Shown: one piece after another, positions 7,279-12,906 of the stretch
Layout: each line of letters opens with the position of its first letter
Position numbering within the stretch: the stretch's first letter is position 1
Source: Thermoanaerobaculia bacterium
GTDB taxonomy: Bacteria > Bacteroidota > Bacteroidia > Chitinophagales > Saprospiraceae
Length of the DNA: 12,906 nt
Assembly (NCBI GenBank): GCA_023151335.1
Contig: JAKLJF010000073.1
Span: forward strand, 1 to 12,906
Direction: 5' to 3'
Notes under the pieces: generated by a model
Told to the model about the DNA's origin: nothing
The model's input: only the letters and a program-made list of their open reading frames with translations
Database searches by the model: none
Translations under genes and position numbers: made by a program

Positions 7279-7318
7279 GCGGCGCAGAGTGTCACAACTT
7301 TGCGCCGCTTGTTTTTTT
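7279..7318 (+). terminator. Rho-independent terminator after the beta-barrel gene
   Basis: GCGGCGCAGAG (7279-7289) pairs with CTTTGCGCCGC (7298-7308) as an 11-bp stem with one G-U wobble and an 8-base loop. It is followed by TTG and seven Ts (7312-7318). It lies 27 bases after the stop at 7252 and shows that the upstream extension of the next ORF (to a GTG at 7289) is not coding. The 3' arm contains CAACTTTGC (7295-7303), one base from the -7 element TAnnTTTG, so it may also serve as the promoter of hemJ. Confidence 0.85.
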
Positions 7319-7339
7319 ATCCGAGAAAATTATCCTGAT

Positions 7340-7879
7340 ATGGAAGTTGCCAACTGGTATAGTGTATCGAAGGCGATGCATTTGATCGGCATGGTATCCT
7401 GGATGGCCGGACTTTTCTACCTGGTGCGGCTTATGGTATATCACGCGGAAGCCCGCGTGCTGCCCGACCCGCAACGGGAGATTCTTACCCGTCAATATAA
7501 TTTGATGGAGTGGAAGGTATATAAAATCATCCTGAAACCGGCAGTCGTGATCACCTGGGTATTCGGCGTCCTGATGCTGATCCTGCAGCCCATATGGCTG
7601 CAGCAGGCCTGGATGTACGGCAAACTGGTTTTCGTACTGCTGCTCACCGGCTATACCTATTATTGTAAAGTCCACATCCGGCATTTGGAATCCAATACCT
7701 CGGCGTTTACCCATGTTCATTACCGGGTGATGAACGAGGTGCCGACCATCATCCTGGTCAGCGCCGTTTTTCTGGCAGTATTCAGAACCCGGATTAATTG
7801 GTGGTACCTGCTTGGCGGCGTCGGCGCCTTTACCCTGCTGATCATTGGCGCAGTGCGCCGGGTGGCGCGCAAAGCGTAA
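7340..7879 (+). CDS. hemJ: Protoporphyrinogen IX oxidase HemJ (CopD/UPF0093 family)
   Basis: A 179-residue membrane protein matching HemJ, which oxidises protoporphyrinogen IX to protoporphyrin IX in heme synthesis. Visible hallmarks are the first helix KAMHLIGMVSWMAGLFYLVR (11-30, with His14 as a likely heme-related ligand), VYHAEA (33-38), YKIILKPA (61-68), GKLVFVLLL with Lys95, and RVMNEVPTIILV (129-140). Four or so hydrophobic helices are seen (about 12-32, 66-86, 94-108, 134-149), plus a last one near 155-171 and a basic tail RRVARK. The frame is open upstream to a GTG at 7289, but that part lies inside the terminator; the ATG at 7340 gives the family length. No other heme gene is adjacent. 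Confidence 0.9.
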   Translation: MEVANWYSVSKAMHLIGMVSWMAGLFYLVRLMVYHAEARVLPDPQREILTRQYNLMEWKVYKIILKPAVVITWVFGVLMLILQPIWLQQAWMYGKLVFVLLLTGYTYYCKVHIRHLESNTSAFTHVHYRVMNEVPTIILVSAVFLAVFRTRINWWYLLGGVGAFTLLIIGAVRRVARKA

Positions 7880-7941
7880 AAATCGTATTGACGAAATCCT
7901 TTGAAACCAGTAATTGAATTAACCTTCAGACATTATCATTT

Positions 7942-9189
7942 ATGCGCCTTAGTCTTTGTGTCATCTTTTTTTCCGTTTTTCTGTTCCAGATTTCTTTATC
8001 TGCCCAAGCCGGTTGTACCGATCCGCAGGCCGCCAATTTCAATGCCGGGGCGACGGTGAACGACGGCAGCTGTATCTATCAGCCAACCAGTTTGACCCCG
8101 CAAATTAAAACGCCTGTCTCCACACTGCTCAATGAAACTTCCGGGCTTGTGATGGCGGGCGGAACACTTTGGACCCACAATGACAGCGAAGGCGCGCCAA
8201 AAATTTACCAGATCGACACCCTGAGTGGCCAAATTCTCCGAACGGTGACGCTTGGCGGGATCACATCCGTCGATTGGGAGGATCTGGCTTTTGACGGAAC
8301 ACACTTTTACGTGGGCGATTTCGGCAATAACGCCAACGGAAACCGCGACGATTTGATCATCTATAAATTTCCCCTTTCGGCTATTCCCGCCGGCGACAAT
8401 GCGTTTGTGCCGGCTTCGGCGGTGGAGTGGATTCAATTCAGTTACGAAGACCAGGTAGATTTTATGCCGCAGGGGGCTAACAATACCCGTTTCGACTGCG
8501 AAGCCATGATCGTCCGGGGCGGACAAATACACCTGTTTACCAAGAACTGGCTGGATAACAGCACAGCGCTCTATACATTGCCAACCGCGGAAGGCATTTA
8601 CGAGGCCAAAAAATCGGAAACGTTCTTCAGTGACGGGCTGATCACCGGCGCGGACGTCTCTGCGACGGGCGTAATCGTTCTTTGCGGTTACCGGCTAAAC
8701 AGCGGCCAGTGTTTTATGTGGCTGCTGTTTGATTATACCGGGGATGCGTTCTTCAGTGGCAACAAACGGCGCATCGAACTGGGCACAGTACTGGCTTCCG
8801 GACAAGTGGAGGGTATATGCCTTCGGGAAAACGGCTACGGTTATCTTTCCAATGAAAGAACGCTCAACCTGATCCCCGCCCGGCTGTATACTTTTTCGAT
8901 CGGGCAATGGCTGCCCGCCCGCCTGTTGCCAACATCCGATCCGGTAAAAAAAAATGATACTTTTTGCGACAACTTATACAAGTCGTTGAATTTTAATAAC
9001 TTATTGATGTTGGGAGGCCAATTGCCGGCCGGCGCCCGCTGTACGGTTTGGGATGCGCAGGGTAAAATCATCTGGCAGGGTAATGCCGGGGAAGCATTTC
9101 CACGACAATTAAGCCCCGGGGCGTACTACGCGCAGGTATCCGCCCTGAAAACCGGGCAAAATTGCACTTTCAGGTTCTTGCAGTATTAA
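7942..9189 (+). CDS. Secreted beta-propeller-like protein with probable T9SS sorting domain
   Basis: A 415-residue exported protein. Residues 1-23 are a signal peptide (cleavage near AQA|GC). Residues 24-46 carry the Cys-rich module GCTDPQAANF...DGSCIY, a motif common in Bacteroidota surface and secreted proteins. Residues ~64-330 have propeller-like repeats: LWTHNDSEGAPKIYQID (76-92), DWEDLAFDGTHFYVGDFGNN (111-130), FDCEAMI (184-190), GADVSATGVIVLCGY (236-250) and VEGICLRENGYGYLSNE (289-305). The pattern THND...DWED...GDFGNN is shared by a broad family of uncharacterised Bacteroidota proteins, some annotated as SdiA-regulated or esterase-like propellers. The end (~350-415, VWDAQGKIIWQG...LSPGAYYAQVS...RFLQY) resembles a type IX secretion C-terminal sorting domain, so surface display or release is inferred. 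Function is unknown. It is convergent with lpdA, with a 14-base gap. Confidence 0.8.
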   Translation: MRLSLCVIFFSVFLFQISLSAQAGCTDPQAANFNAGATVNDGSCIYQPTSLTPQIKTPVSTLLNETSGLVMAGGTLWTHNDSEGAPKIYQIDTLSGQILRTVTLGGITSVDWEDLAFDGTHFYVGDFGNNANGNRDDLIIYKFPLSAIPAGDNAFVPASAVEWIQFSYEDQVDFMPQGANNTRFDCEAMIVRGGQIHLFTKNWLDNSTALYTLPTAEGIYEAKKSETFFSDGLITGADVSATGVIVLCGYRLNSGQCFMWLLFDYTGDAFFSGNKRRIELGTVLASGQVEGICLRENGYGYLSNERTLNLIPARLYTFSIGQWLPARLLPTSDPVKKNDTFCDNLYKSLNFNNLLMLGGQLPAGARCTVWDAQGKIIWQGNAGEAFPRQLSPGAYYAQVSALKTGQNCTFRFLQY

Positions 9190-9203
9190 AAGTCAGGCAG
9201 CGA

Positions 9204-10559
9204 TCAGATATGGATCACTTCCCCGTAAGCGGCCGCCGCCGCTTCCATAATCGCTTCACTCATGGTAGGGTGGGGGTGTATGGATTTGATGATCTCGTGC
9301 CCGGTAGTTTCCAGTTTGCGGGCCACCACCACTTCAGCGATCATTTCCGTGACGTTGTAGCCGATAAAATGCGCGCCGAGCCATTCGCCGTATTTTTTGT
9401 CAAAAATGACCTTGACGAAGCCTTCCGGAGCGCCGGCGGCTTTGGCTTTGCCTGAGGCGGTGAAGGGGAATTTTCCGACCAATACCTCATAGCCTGCTTC
9501 CCTGGCGGCCTGTTCGGTGTATCCGACGGAGGCGATCTCCGGCGAGCAGTAGGTGCAGCCGGGGATGTTGTTGTAGTCGATCGGTTCGGTGTGGAGGCCG
9601 GCGATGTGTTCCACGCAGGTGATGCCTTCGGCACTGGCCACGTGGGCCAGGGCCTGGGTATTCAGCACGTCGCCTATGGCATACACACCGGGTACATTGG
9701 TGCGGTAGTATTCGTCTACTTTGATGTATCCGCGTTCAGTGACCACACCGAGGTCTTCCACACCGATATTTTCGATGTTGGGCGTTACGCCGGCAGCGCT
9801 GAGCACCACGTCGCAGACGATGGTTTCTTCCTTGCCGTCTTTCCGGTTCTTCATCTTCACTTTCACTTCTTTGCCTGAGGTGTCCACACTTTCCACAGCC
9901 CATCCGGCATATACTTTCATGCCTTTGCGGGTAAAAAGTTTACCCAGTTCCTTCGAGATATCAGCATCTTCACGCGGAACGAGGCCCTGTTCCAGGAATT
10001 CGACGATACTGACCTCCGTGCCGAGCGTGTGGTAGAAAAAGCCGAATTCCACCCCGATAGCGCCGGCGCCTACCACCACCATACGTTTGGGTTGTTGTTC
10101 CAGCGACATGGCTTTGCGGTATTCGATGATCTTTTTGCCGTCGATAGGCAGGTTGGGCAATTCTTTGGCGCGTCCGCCGGTAGCGACGATGATGTGTTTG
10201 GCGGTATATTCGGTCACTTTGCCCTCGGCGTCGGTTACAGCCACTTTGGGCCCTTTAATCAGTTTGCCGGTACCGTTGATGACCGTGATCTTGTTTTTTT
10301 TCATCAAAAACTGTACGCCTTTGCTCATGCCGTCCGCCACGCCGCGGCTGCGTTTGATCATGGCTTCGAAATTGGCGCTGGTTTTGCCCTCGATGGTGAC
10401 GCCATAGTCGGCGGCGTGATTCAGGTATTCGAACACCTGCGCGCTTTTAAGCAGGGCTTTGGTGGGGATGCAGCCCCAGTTGAGGCAGATGCCGCCCAGG
10501 CTTTCGCGTTCAATGATGGCAGTGTTCAGACCCAGTTGAGAAGCGCGGATGGCAGCCAC
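9204..10559 (-). CDS. lpdA: Dihydrolipoyl dehydrogenase, 5' end missing
   Basis: E3 of the pyruvate/2-oxoacid dehydrogenase complexes and glycine cleavage; it reoxidises dihydrolipoamide with NAD+. Numbered from the GTG at 10,559: redox disulfide GGICLNWGC (Cys25, Cys30), NAD-binding GAGAIG (164-169), second FAD motif NVPGVYAIGD, and the C-terminal dyad HPHPTMSE (His430, Glu435). All are intact, with no frameshift over 451 codons. The beginning is defective. Homology continues upstream of the GTG as I-I-G-S-G-P-G-G-Y (bases 10,560-10,586), the FAD-pyrophosphate loop that every member needs, but the codon before it is TAA (10,587-10,589) and no start codon lies in between. Family members start about five residues earlier (M-x-Y-D-V-type). 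A product from the GTG would lack the first strand and GxGxxG loop and should not bind FAD normally; ATC initiation at 10,586 or 10,583 would nearly restore it but is exceptional. Beyond the TAA the sequence is the toxin gene. It is a recent pseudogene, an unusually expressed gene, or an assembly junction. Confidence 0.88.
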   Translation of the reverse strand: MAAIRASQLGLNTAIIERESLGGICLNWGCIPTKALLKSAQVFEYLNHAADYGVTIEGKTSANFEAMIKRSRGVADGMSKGVQFLMKKNKITVINGTGKLIKGPKVAVTDAEGKVTEYTAKHIIVATGGRAKELPNLPIDGKKIIEYRKAMSLEQQPKRMVVVGAGAIGVEFGFFYHTLGTEVSIVEFLEQGLVPREDADISKELGKLFTRKGMKVYAGWAVESVDTSGKEVKVKMKNRKDGKEETIVCDVVLSAAGVTPNIENIGVEDLGVVTERGYIKVDEYYRTNVPGVYAIGDVLNTQALAHVASAEGITCVEHIAGLHTEPIDYNNIPGCTYCSPEIASVGYTEQAAREAGYEVLVGKFPFTASGKAKAAGAPEGFVKVIFDKKYGEWLGAHFIGYNVTEMIAEVVVARKLETTGHEIIKSIHPHPTMSEAIMEAAAAAYGEVIHI

Positions 10560-10890
10560 GTAGCCGCCGGGGCCGCTGCCGATGATTTATCTTTTGCGGA
10601 TTTTGCCTGGTATGATAAATGAGTAAAATAAAAATGGTTTGATGCTTGAATTCATAAACAATTTTATACCCATCCAGTGGAATAGATCGATATCGCGGTG
10701 TATCTTCCAGTAAAAGTCGGTCATAAGAATATCGTTCCGGCTGCTGAAGAAGCGTTTCTACTGCTTCAAAAACGCGGGTTTTGAATATTTGTGCCTTTTT
10801 TTCGGAAGAGTGTTTCCGCAAATAATTGAAAATCTTTCGAAGGGATCGCAATGCATTTTCGTCCCAACAGAGATCGTGCCCGTAGTCCAT
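10510..10890 (-). CDS. RelE/ParE-family toxin with read-through tail
   Basis: Type II toxin of the RelE/ParE fold. It starts with ATG at 10,890, which overlaps the antitoxin stop by one base (TGATG), the usual coupling; an in-frame GTG lies one codon earlier. Residues 1-101 are the toxin proper: helices 11-52, then PRYRSIPLDGYKIVYEF (65-81) and FILLIYHTRQNPQKI (87-101), the strands and C-terminal Arg95 typical of the family. Such toxins usually cleave mRNA at the ribosome or poison gyrase; which applies is not readable. Family members end just after HTRQNPxKI. Here there is no stop, and translation continues in a second frame of lpdA for about 24 residues (HRQRPRRLRGCHPRFSTGSE...) to a TGA at 10,510. 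The native length would be about 101-102 residues against 126 here. The module is AT-richer than lpdA: bases 10,621-10,680 have 18 G+C of 60, while 10,441-10,500 have 38 of 60 (counted by hand), consistent with horizontal arrival. Confidence 0.83.
   Translation of the reverse strand: MDYGHDLCWDENALRSLRKIFNYLRKHSSEKKAQIFKTRVFEAVETLLQQPERYSYDRLLLEDTPRYRSIPLDGYKIVYEFKHQTIFILLIYHTRQNPQKINHRQRPRRLRGCHPRFSTGSEHCHH
10584..10592. other. Junction between toxin gene and lpdA
   Basis: Left of about base 10,586 the minus strand encodes lpdA (I-I-G-S-G-P-G-G-Y onward). Right of about 10,590 it encodes the toxin C-terminus (HTRQNPQKI). The two reading frames differ by one base, and the toxin stop and lpdA start are both missing. 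No insertion-sequence end, long direct repeat or att-like core is visible at the join, and no remnant of the lpdA start was found on the far side of the toxin-antitoxin module, where the transporter gene ends at 11,213. That favours insertion with deletion, or an assembly artefact, over a clean insertion. Confidence 0.7.
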
Positions 10891-11147
10891 CACCAGCTTT
10901 CAGCTTGTTTTTTAGCCTCATCATGTTTAATAATTCGACCAGACGCGGTACGCTTCCCGGCTTTCGCAACTTCGTTCCTGAGTTGTTCCAATGACATAGG
11001 CTGATTATCCGCATCGAATGCGACGGTGAGATGTTTTTGCATCCGAAGCAGATTCAGGAGAATTTGGTAATAAGCCTCCAGTATTTCTTCATCCGGTGTA
11101 TTATCCAGAATTTTATTTATGGAAGAGCGTATTTCTCGAGCAGACAT
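10890..11147 (-). CDS. Probable antitoxin of the RelE/ParE-type module
   Basis: An 85-residue protein directly upstream of the toxin, with a one-base stop/start overlap. That order and coupling are characteristic of type II toxin-antitoxin operons. The N-terminal half (AREIRSSINKILDNTPDEEILEAYYQILLNLLRMQ) is predicted helical. The C-terminal half is charged and probably extended (SLEQLRNEVAKAGKRTASGR...AKKQAESW), as expected for a toxin-wrapping segment. I see no clear ribbon-helix-helix, HTH or Phd signature, so the antitoxin class is unassigned; similar small proteins sit before RelE-like toxins in Bacteroidota. A complete promoter and a possible operator precede it. The start ATG at 11,147 gives a leader of about 12 nt from the predicted transcription start. 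Confidence 0.72.
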   Translation of the reverse strand: MSAREIRSSINKILDNTPDEEILEAYYQILLNLLRMQKHLTVAFDADNQPMSLEQLRNEVAKAGKRTASGRIIKHDEAKKQAESW

Positions 11148-11154
11148 AGTTATC

Positions 11155-11172
11155 TAAATTTTTACAAATTTA
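11155..11172. promoter_or_regulatory. Inverted repeat, possible toxin-antitoxin operator
   Basis: TAAATTT (11,155-11,161) and AAATTTA (11,166-11,172) form a perfect 7-bp inverted repeat around a 4-base spacer. It covers the -7 element and the predicted transcription start of the antitoxin, where autorepressing antitoxin-toxin complexes normally bind. The arms contain only A and T, so chance is possible. Confidence 0.4.
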
Positions 11173-11196
11173 CGGAGAATGTGCAATTGGGCCAAA
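11165..11196 (-). promoter_or_regulatory. Complete Bacteroidota promoter of the toxin-antitoxin operon
   Basis: The minus strand carries TTTG (11,193-11,196), a 20-base spacer and TAAATTTG (11,165-11,172), a full match to the Bacteroidota -33/-7 pair TTTG...TAnnTTTG. Transcription would begin near 11,160 and run through antitoxin, toxin and the truncated lpdA. It is the only recognisable promoter upstream of lpdA in its present arrangement. Confidence 0.75.
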
Positions 11197-11212
11197 GTAA
11201 ATCTCTCTATTG

Positions 11213-12466
11213 TCAAATCGTCTCCACATAATTCAAATCCTCTTCAAAGGTCTCTTTCATACCAATCAGCGAAACAAATGCGATCAGCAGGCAAACAGCG
11301 CCGATGATCCAGGCGGCGGATATGACGCTGCCGGTCACGGCCGGGTCTTTCAGCCATTTGAAAGAGGCGCCGATGGGCACCAGCATACCGCGGGCGAAGT
11401 TGGGCACCGAGGTAGCTACCGTGGCGCGCAGGTTGGTGCCGAACTGTTCGGCGCCGATAGTGACAAAAATGACCCAAAAACCGACGGAAATACCGAGAAG
11501 GAAATGCGCAAAATAAAAGGATGCCGCCGTGTCGAATCCGCCGGCGAGGTAATAGATCACGGCCAGCGCATCGAGCGACAGGAATATCCACATGACTTTC
11601 AGGCGGCTGCGCAAATACTGGCTTAGCAGGCCCGAAGCAATATCGCCCAGAATAAGCCCCGTGTAACAGGCGGCTATAGCATTGCCGCCGGTGATGCCGC
11701 TCAGACCCTTGGCCTGACCAAACTCCGGCGCCAGGGTAATGAGTACGCCTACCACGTACCAGGTGGGGAACCCGATCAGCAGGCAGCGCAGGAAACGAAC
11801 GAAGCGGTTCCAACTGGTGAACAGCGCCAAAAAATTGCCCCGGCTGATGTGATCGGCTTCCTGTACCTGACGGAACATACCCGATTCGCTGACGCTGATG
11901 CGCAATACCAGCAACAGAATACCCAGGCCGCCCCCGACGAAAAAACACACCCGCCAGGGGAACAACATATCAATCACCCAAGCCAGCAAGGCCCCGCTCA
12001 GCCCAATGGACGCCACCAGCATGGTACCGATGCCGCGTTTGTTTTTGGGCAGAATTTCTGAAACCAGCGTAATCCCGGCGCCCAATTCGCCTGCCAGTCC
12101 GATGCCCGCGATAAAACGGTAAATGGCGTAGTCGGTCGCCGAAGTCGCAAAGCCGTTCAGGATATTTGCGATCGAATACAGGAAAATGGAAAAATACAAT
12201 ACCCGCACCCGGCCTTTTTTATCGCCCAGCACTCCCCATAGCAGGCCGCCGAGCAACATGCCGGCCATTTGCCAGTTAAGCAGCGCAATACCGGTGTCGG
12301 TCAGCGCCTGCCCTTCGAAGCCCAGGTCGCGCAGGCTTTTTACCCGGACGAAACCGAACAATAATAAATCGTAAATGTCAACGAAGTAGCCCAGGGCGGC
12401 CACGATAACCGCGGCATTCAATAGTTTGGGCGCTTTTTCTGTGGATAGGTCAGGCATATTTTCCAT
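11213..12466 (-). CDS. MFS transporter, metabolite:H+ symporter-like
   Basis: A 417-residue inner-membrane protein with about 12 hydrophobic segments. The first helix contains GYFVDIYDLLLFG (26-38), like the acidic TM1 of metabolite:H+ symporters and aromatic-acid transporters. MFS motif A is GVLGDKKGRVR (78-88). The TM4-5 region RFIAGIGLAGELGAGITLVSE is the second family signature. The substrate cannot be deduced; a sugar, organic acid or aromatic acid carried with protons is the family expectation. The frame is open upstream to an ATG at 12,511, but those 15 residues look non-coding and include a TTATTTTG (12,473-12,480) that is one base from the -7 consensus. I therefore take the ATG at 12,466, with 12,457 (MPDLSTEK) a good alternative if the leader is very short. 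It is divergent from the NUDIX gene and followed within 20 bases by the toxin-antitoxin promoter. Confidence 0.87.
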   Translation of the reverse strand: MENMPDLSTEKAPKLLNAAVIVAALGYFVDIYDLLLFGFVRVKSLRDLGFEGQALTDTGIALLNWQMAGMLLGGLLWGVLGDKKGRVRVLYFSIFLYSIANILNGFATSATDYAIYRFIAGIGLAGELGAGITLVSEILPKNKRGIGTMLVASIGLSGALLAWVIDMLFPWRVCFFVGGGLGILLLVLRISVSESGMFRQVQEADHISRGNFLALFTSWNRFVRFLRCLLIGFPTWYVVGVLITLAPEFGQAKGLSGITGGNAIAACYTGLILGDIASGLLSQYLRSRLKVMWIFLSLDALAVIYYLAGGFDTAASFYFAHFLLGISVGFWVIFVTIGAEQFGTNLRATVATSVPNFARGMLVPIGASFKWLKDPAVTGSVISAAWIIGAVCLLIAFVSLIGMKETFEEDLNYVETI

Positions 12467-12607
12467 GGCGCGCAAAATAAATGATGATATTTCATACCCG
12501 GTCATAAACATACCAAGTTTTAAACCGATGATCTTTGCGCCTGCGTGTACAACAGTTTGTCACGAACATTTCAAACCGACTGGGGATACCCTTATACCTC
12601 GACAAAA
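12467..12607. promoter_or_regulatory. Divergent intergenic region, transporter / NUDIX
   Basis: The 141 bases between the two divergent starts must hold both promoters. Only weak candidates are visible: TTATTTTG on the minus strand (12,473-12,480) and GATCTTTG on the plus strand (12,530-12,537). Each is one base from TAnnTTTG and neither has a TTTG at -33. No operator-like palindrome was seen. Confidence 0.25.
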
Positions 12608-12906
12608 ATGACAGAACCACAACACTGGACCGTCGAAACAAGTCGCTATGTATACGACCGGCGACCCTACATGATCATGCGGGAAGACTCCGTGCGTTTG
12701 CCGAACGGCGCCCGGATTCCCGATTATTTCGTTTTCGAATACCCCGATTGGGTGTCCGTGCTTGCAGTGACGGCGGCAGAAGAGTTTGTGCTGATCCGGC
12801 AATACCGCCACGGCATCGGTCAGGTGCATTATGAATTGGCCGCCGGTGTGGTGGATGAACAGGAACCGCTGCTTGAATCGGCCCGGCGCGAGCTGCTGGA
12901 AGAAAC
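12608..12906 (+). CDS. NUDIX hydrolase, ADP-ribose pyrophosphatase-like (partial)
   Basis: The first 99 codons of a gene that runs off the right edge. It starts with ATG at 12,608 (MTEPQHWTVETSRYVYDRRP). Residues ~50-65 read SVLAVTAAEEFVLIRQYRHG, and the NUDIX box begins GVVDEQE...ARRELLEET (80-99), matching Gx5Ex7REUxEE up to the window end. The QYRHG-x-ELAAG layout resembles NudF/ADP-ribose pyrophosphatases, which hydrolyse ADP-sugars to AMP and sugar phosphate, but substrate assignment needs the missing half. It is transcribed away from the transporter; no functional link between the two is evident. Confidence 0.85.
   Translation, partial: MTEPQHWTVETSRYVYDRRPYMIMREDSVRLPNGARIPDYFVFEYPDWVSVLAVTAAEEFVLIRQYRHGIGQVHYELAAGVVDEQEPLLESARRELLEE

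Noticed and set aside
7289..7339. GTG at 7289 as hemJ start
   Set aside because: It lies inside the loop-proximal stem of a strong terminator, and the added residues do not resemble HemJ.
9190..9210. Terminator between the convergent propeller gene and lpdA
   Set aside because: Only a short GATC...GATC symmetry is present, without a GC-rich stem or T-run.
10029..10622. Long plus-strand open frame of 197 codons opposite lpdA
   Set aside because: It is antisense to a well-conserved lpdA; its composition (many His, Phe, Gly and Ala) is the mirror of lpdA codons, with no recognisable domain.
10590..11210. Insertion sequence or integron carrying the toxin-antitoxin module
   Set aside because: No transposase, terminal inverted repeats, target duplication or attachment site could be found at either side.
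12467..12511. ATG at 12,511 as transporter start
   Set aside because: The first 15 residues precede the usual N-terminus of the family and cover a promoter-like sequence.

Overview
The window (12.9 kb, about half G+C) reads as a chromosomal segment of a Bacteroidota bacterium. The evidence is a gliding-motility gldC gene, a secreted protein ending in a domain that resembles a type IX secretion sorting domain, and several copies of the Bacteroidota -7 promoter element TAnnTTTG (with TTTG at -33 in one case). Shine-Dalgarno sequences are not evident. GldC, the GCT...DGSC secreted module and the frequent short intergenic tandem repeats suggest the Saprospiria/Chitinophagia side of the phylum, but this placement is inference.

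Left to right: a 7-bp tandem repeat abuts the stop codon of gldC (minus). After a 110-bp divergent intergenic region holding a second tandem repeat (8 bp x 4) comes a large plus-strand AddB/RecB-type PD-(D/E)XK nuclease. It is convergent with a minus-strand enoyl-CoA hydratase. A third tandem repeat (10-bp unit) separates that gene from a minus-strand pair: the ribosome-assembly GTPase engB and a PlsB-like glycerolipid acyltransferase 13 bp behind it. A divergent plus-strand block follows: an outer-membrane beta-barrel protein with a strong terminator, hemJ (protoporphyrinogen oxidase), and a secreted beta-propeller protein. On the minus strand lie lpdA (dihydrolipoyl dehydrogenase), a RelE/ParE-type toxin with its antitoxin, and an MFS transporter. 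At the right edge a NUDIX hydrolase on the plus strand is cut by the window end.

Most of the window is ordinary housekeeping. The striking place is 10,510-11,200, where an AT-richer toxin-antitoxin module is joined directly to the beginning of lpdA. The lpdA reading frame is intact from the second half of its first beta strand (I-I-G-S-G-P-G-G-Y) onward. Its start codon and first few codons are missing, and an in-frame TAA sits where they should be. The toxin gene has in turn lost its stop codon and reads out of frame into lpdA, gaining about 24 foreign residues. The only recognisable promoter upstream of lpdA is now that of the antitoxin. Either a recent insertion/deletion has put a core metabolic enzyme behind a toxin-antitoxin promoter and probably damaged it, or the assembly is chimeric here.

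Secondary points of interest are the AddB-like nuclease, which lacks both a visible Walker A motif and the iron-sulfur cysteines; the 8-bp repeat in front of it, which forms a ladder of overlapping ATGA mini-ORFs; and the 10-bp repeat, which carries one inverted unit able to pair with several direct units. No tRNA, rRNA, CRISPR array, insertion sequence or transposase was seen, and no gene-free stretch exceeds 300 bases.
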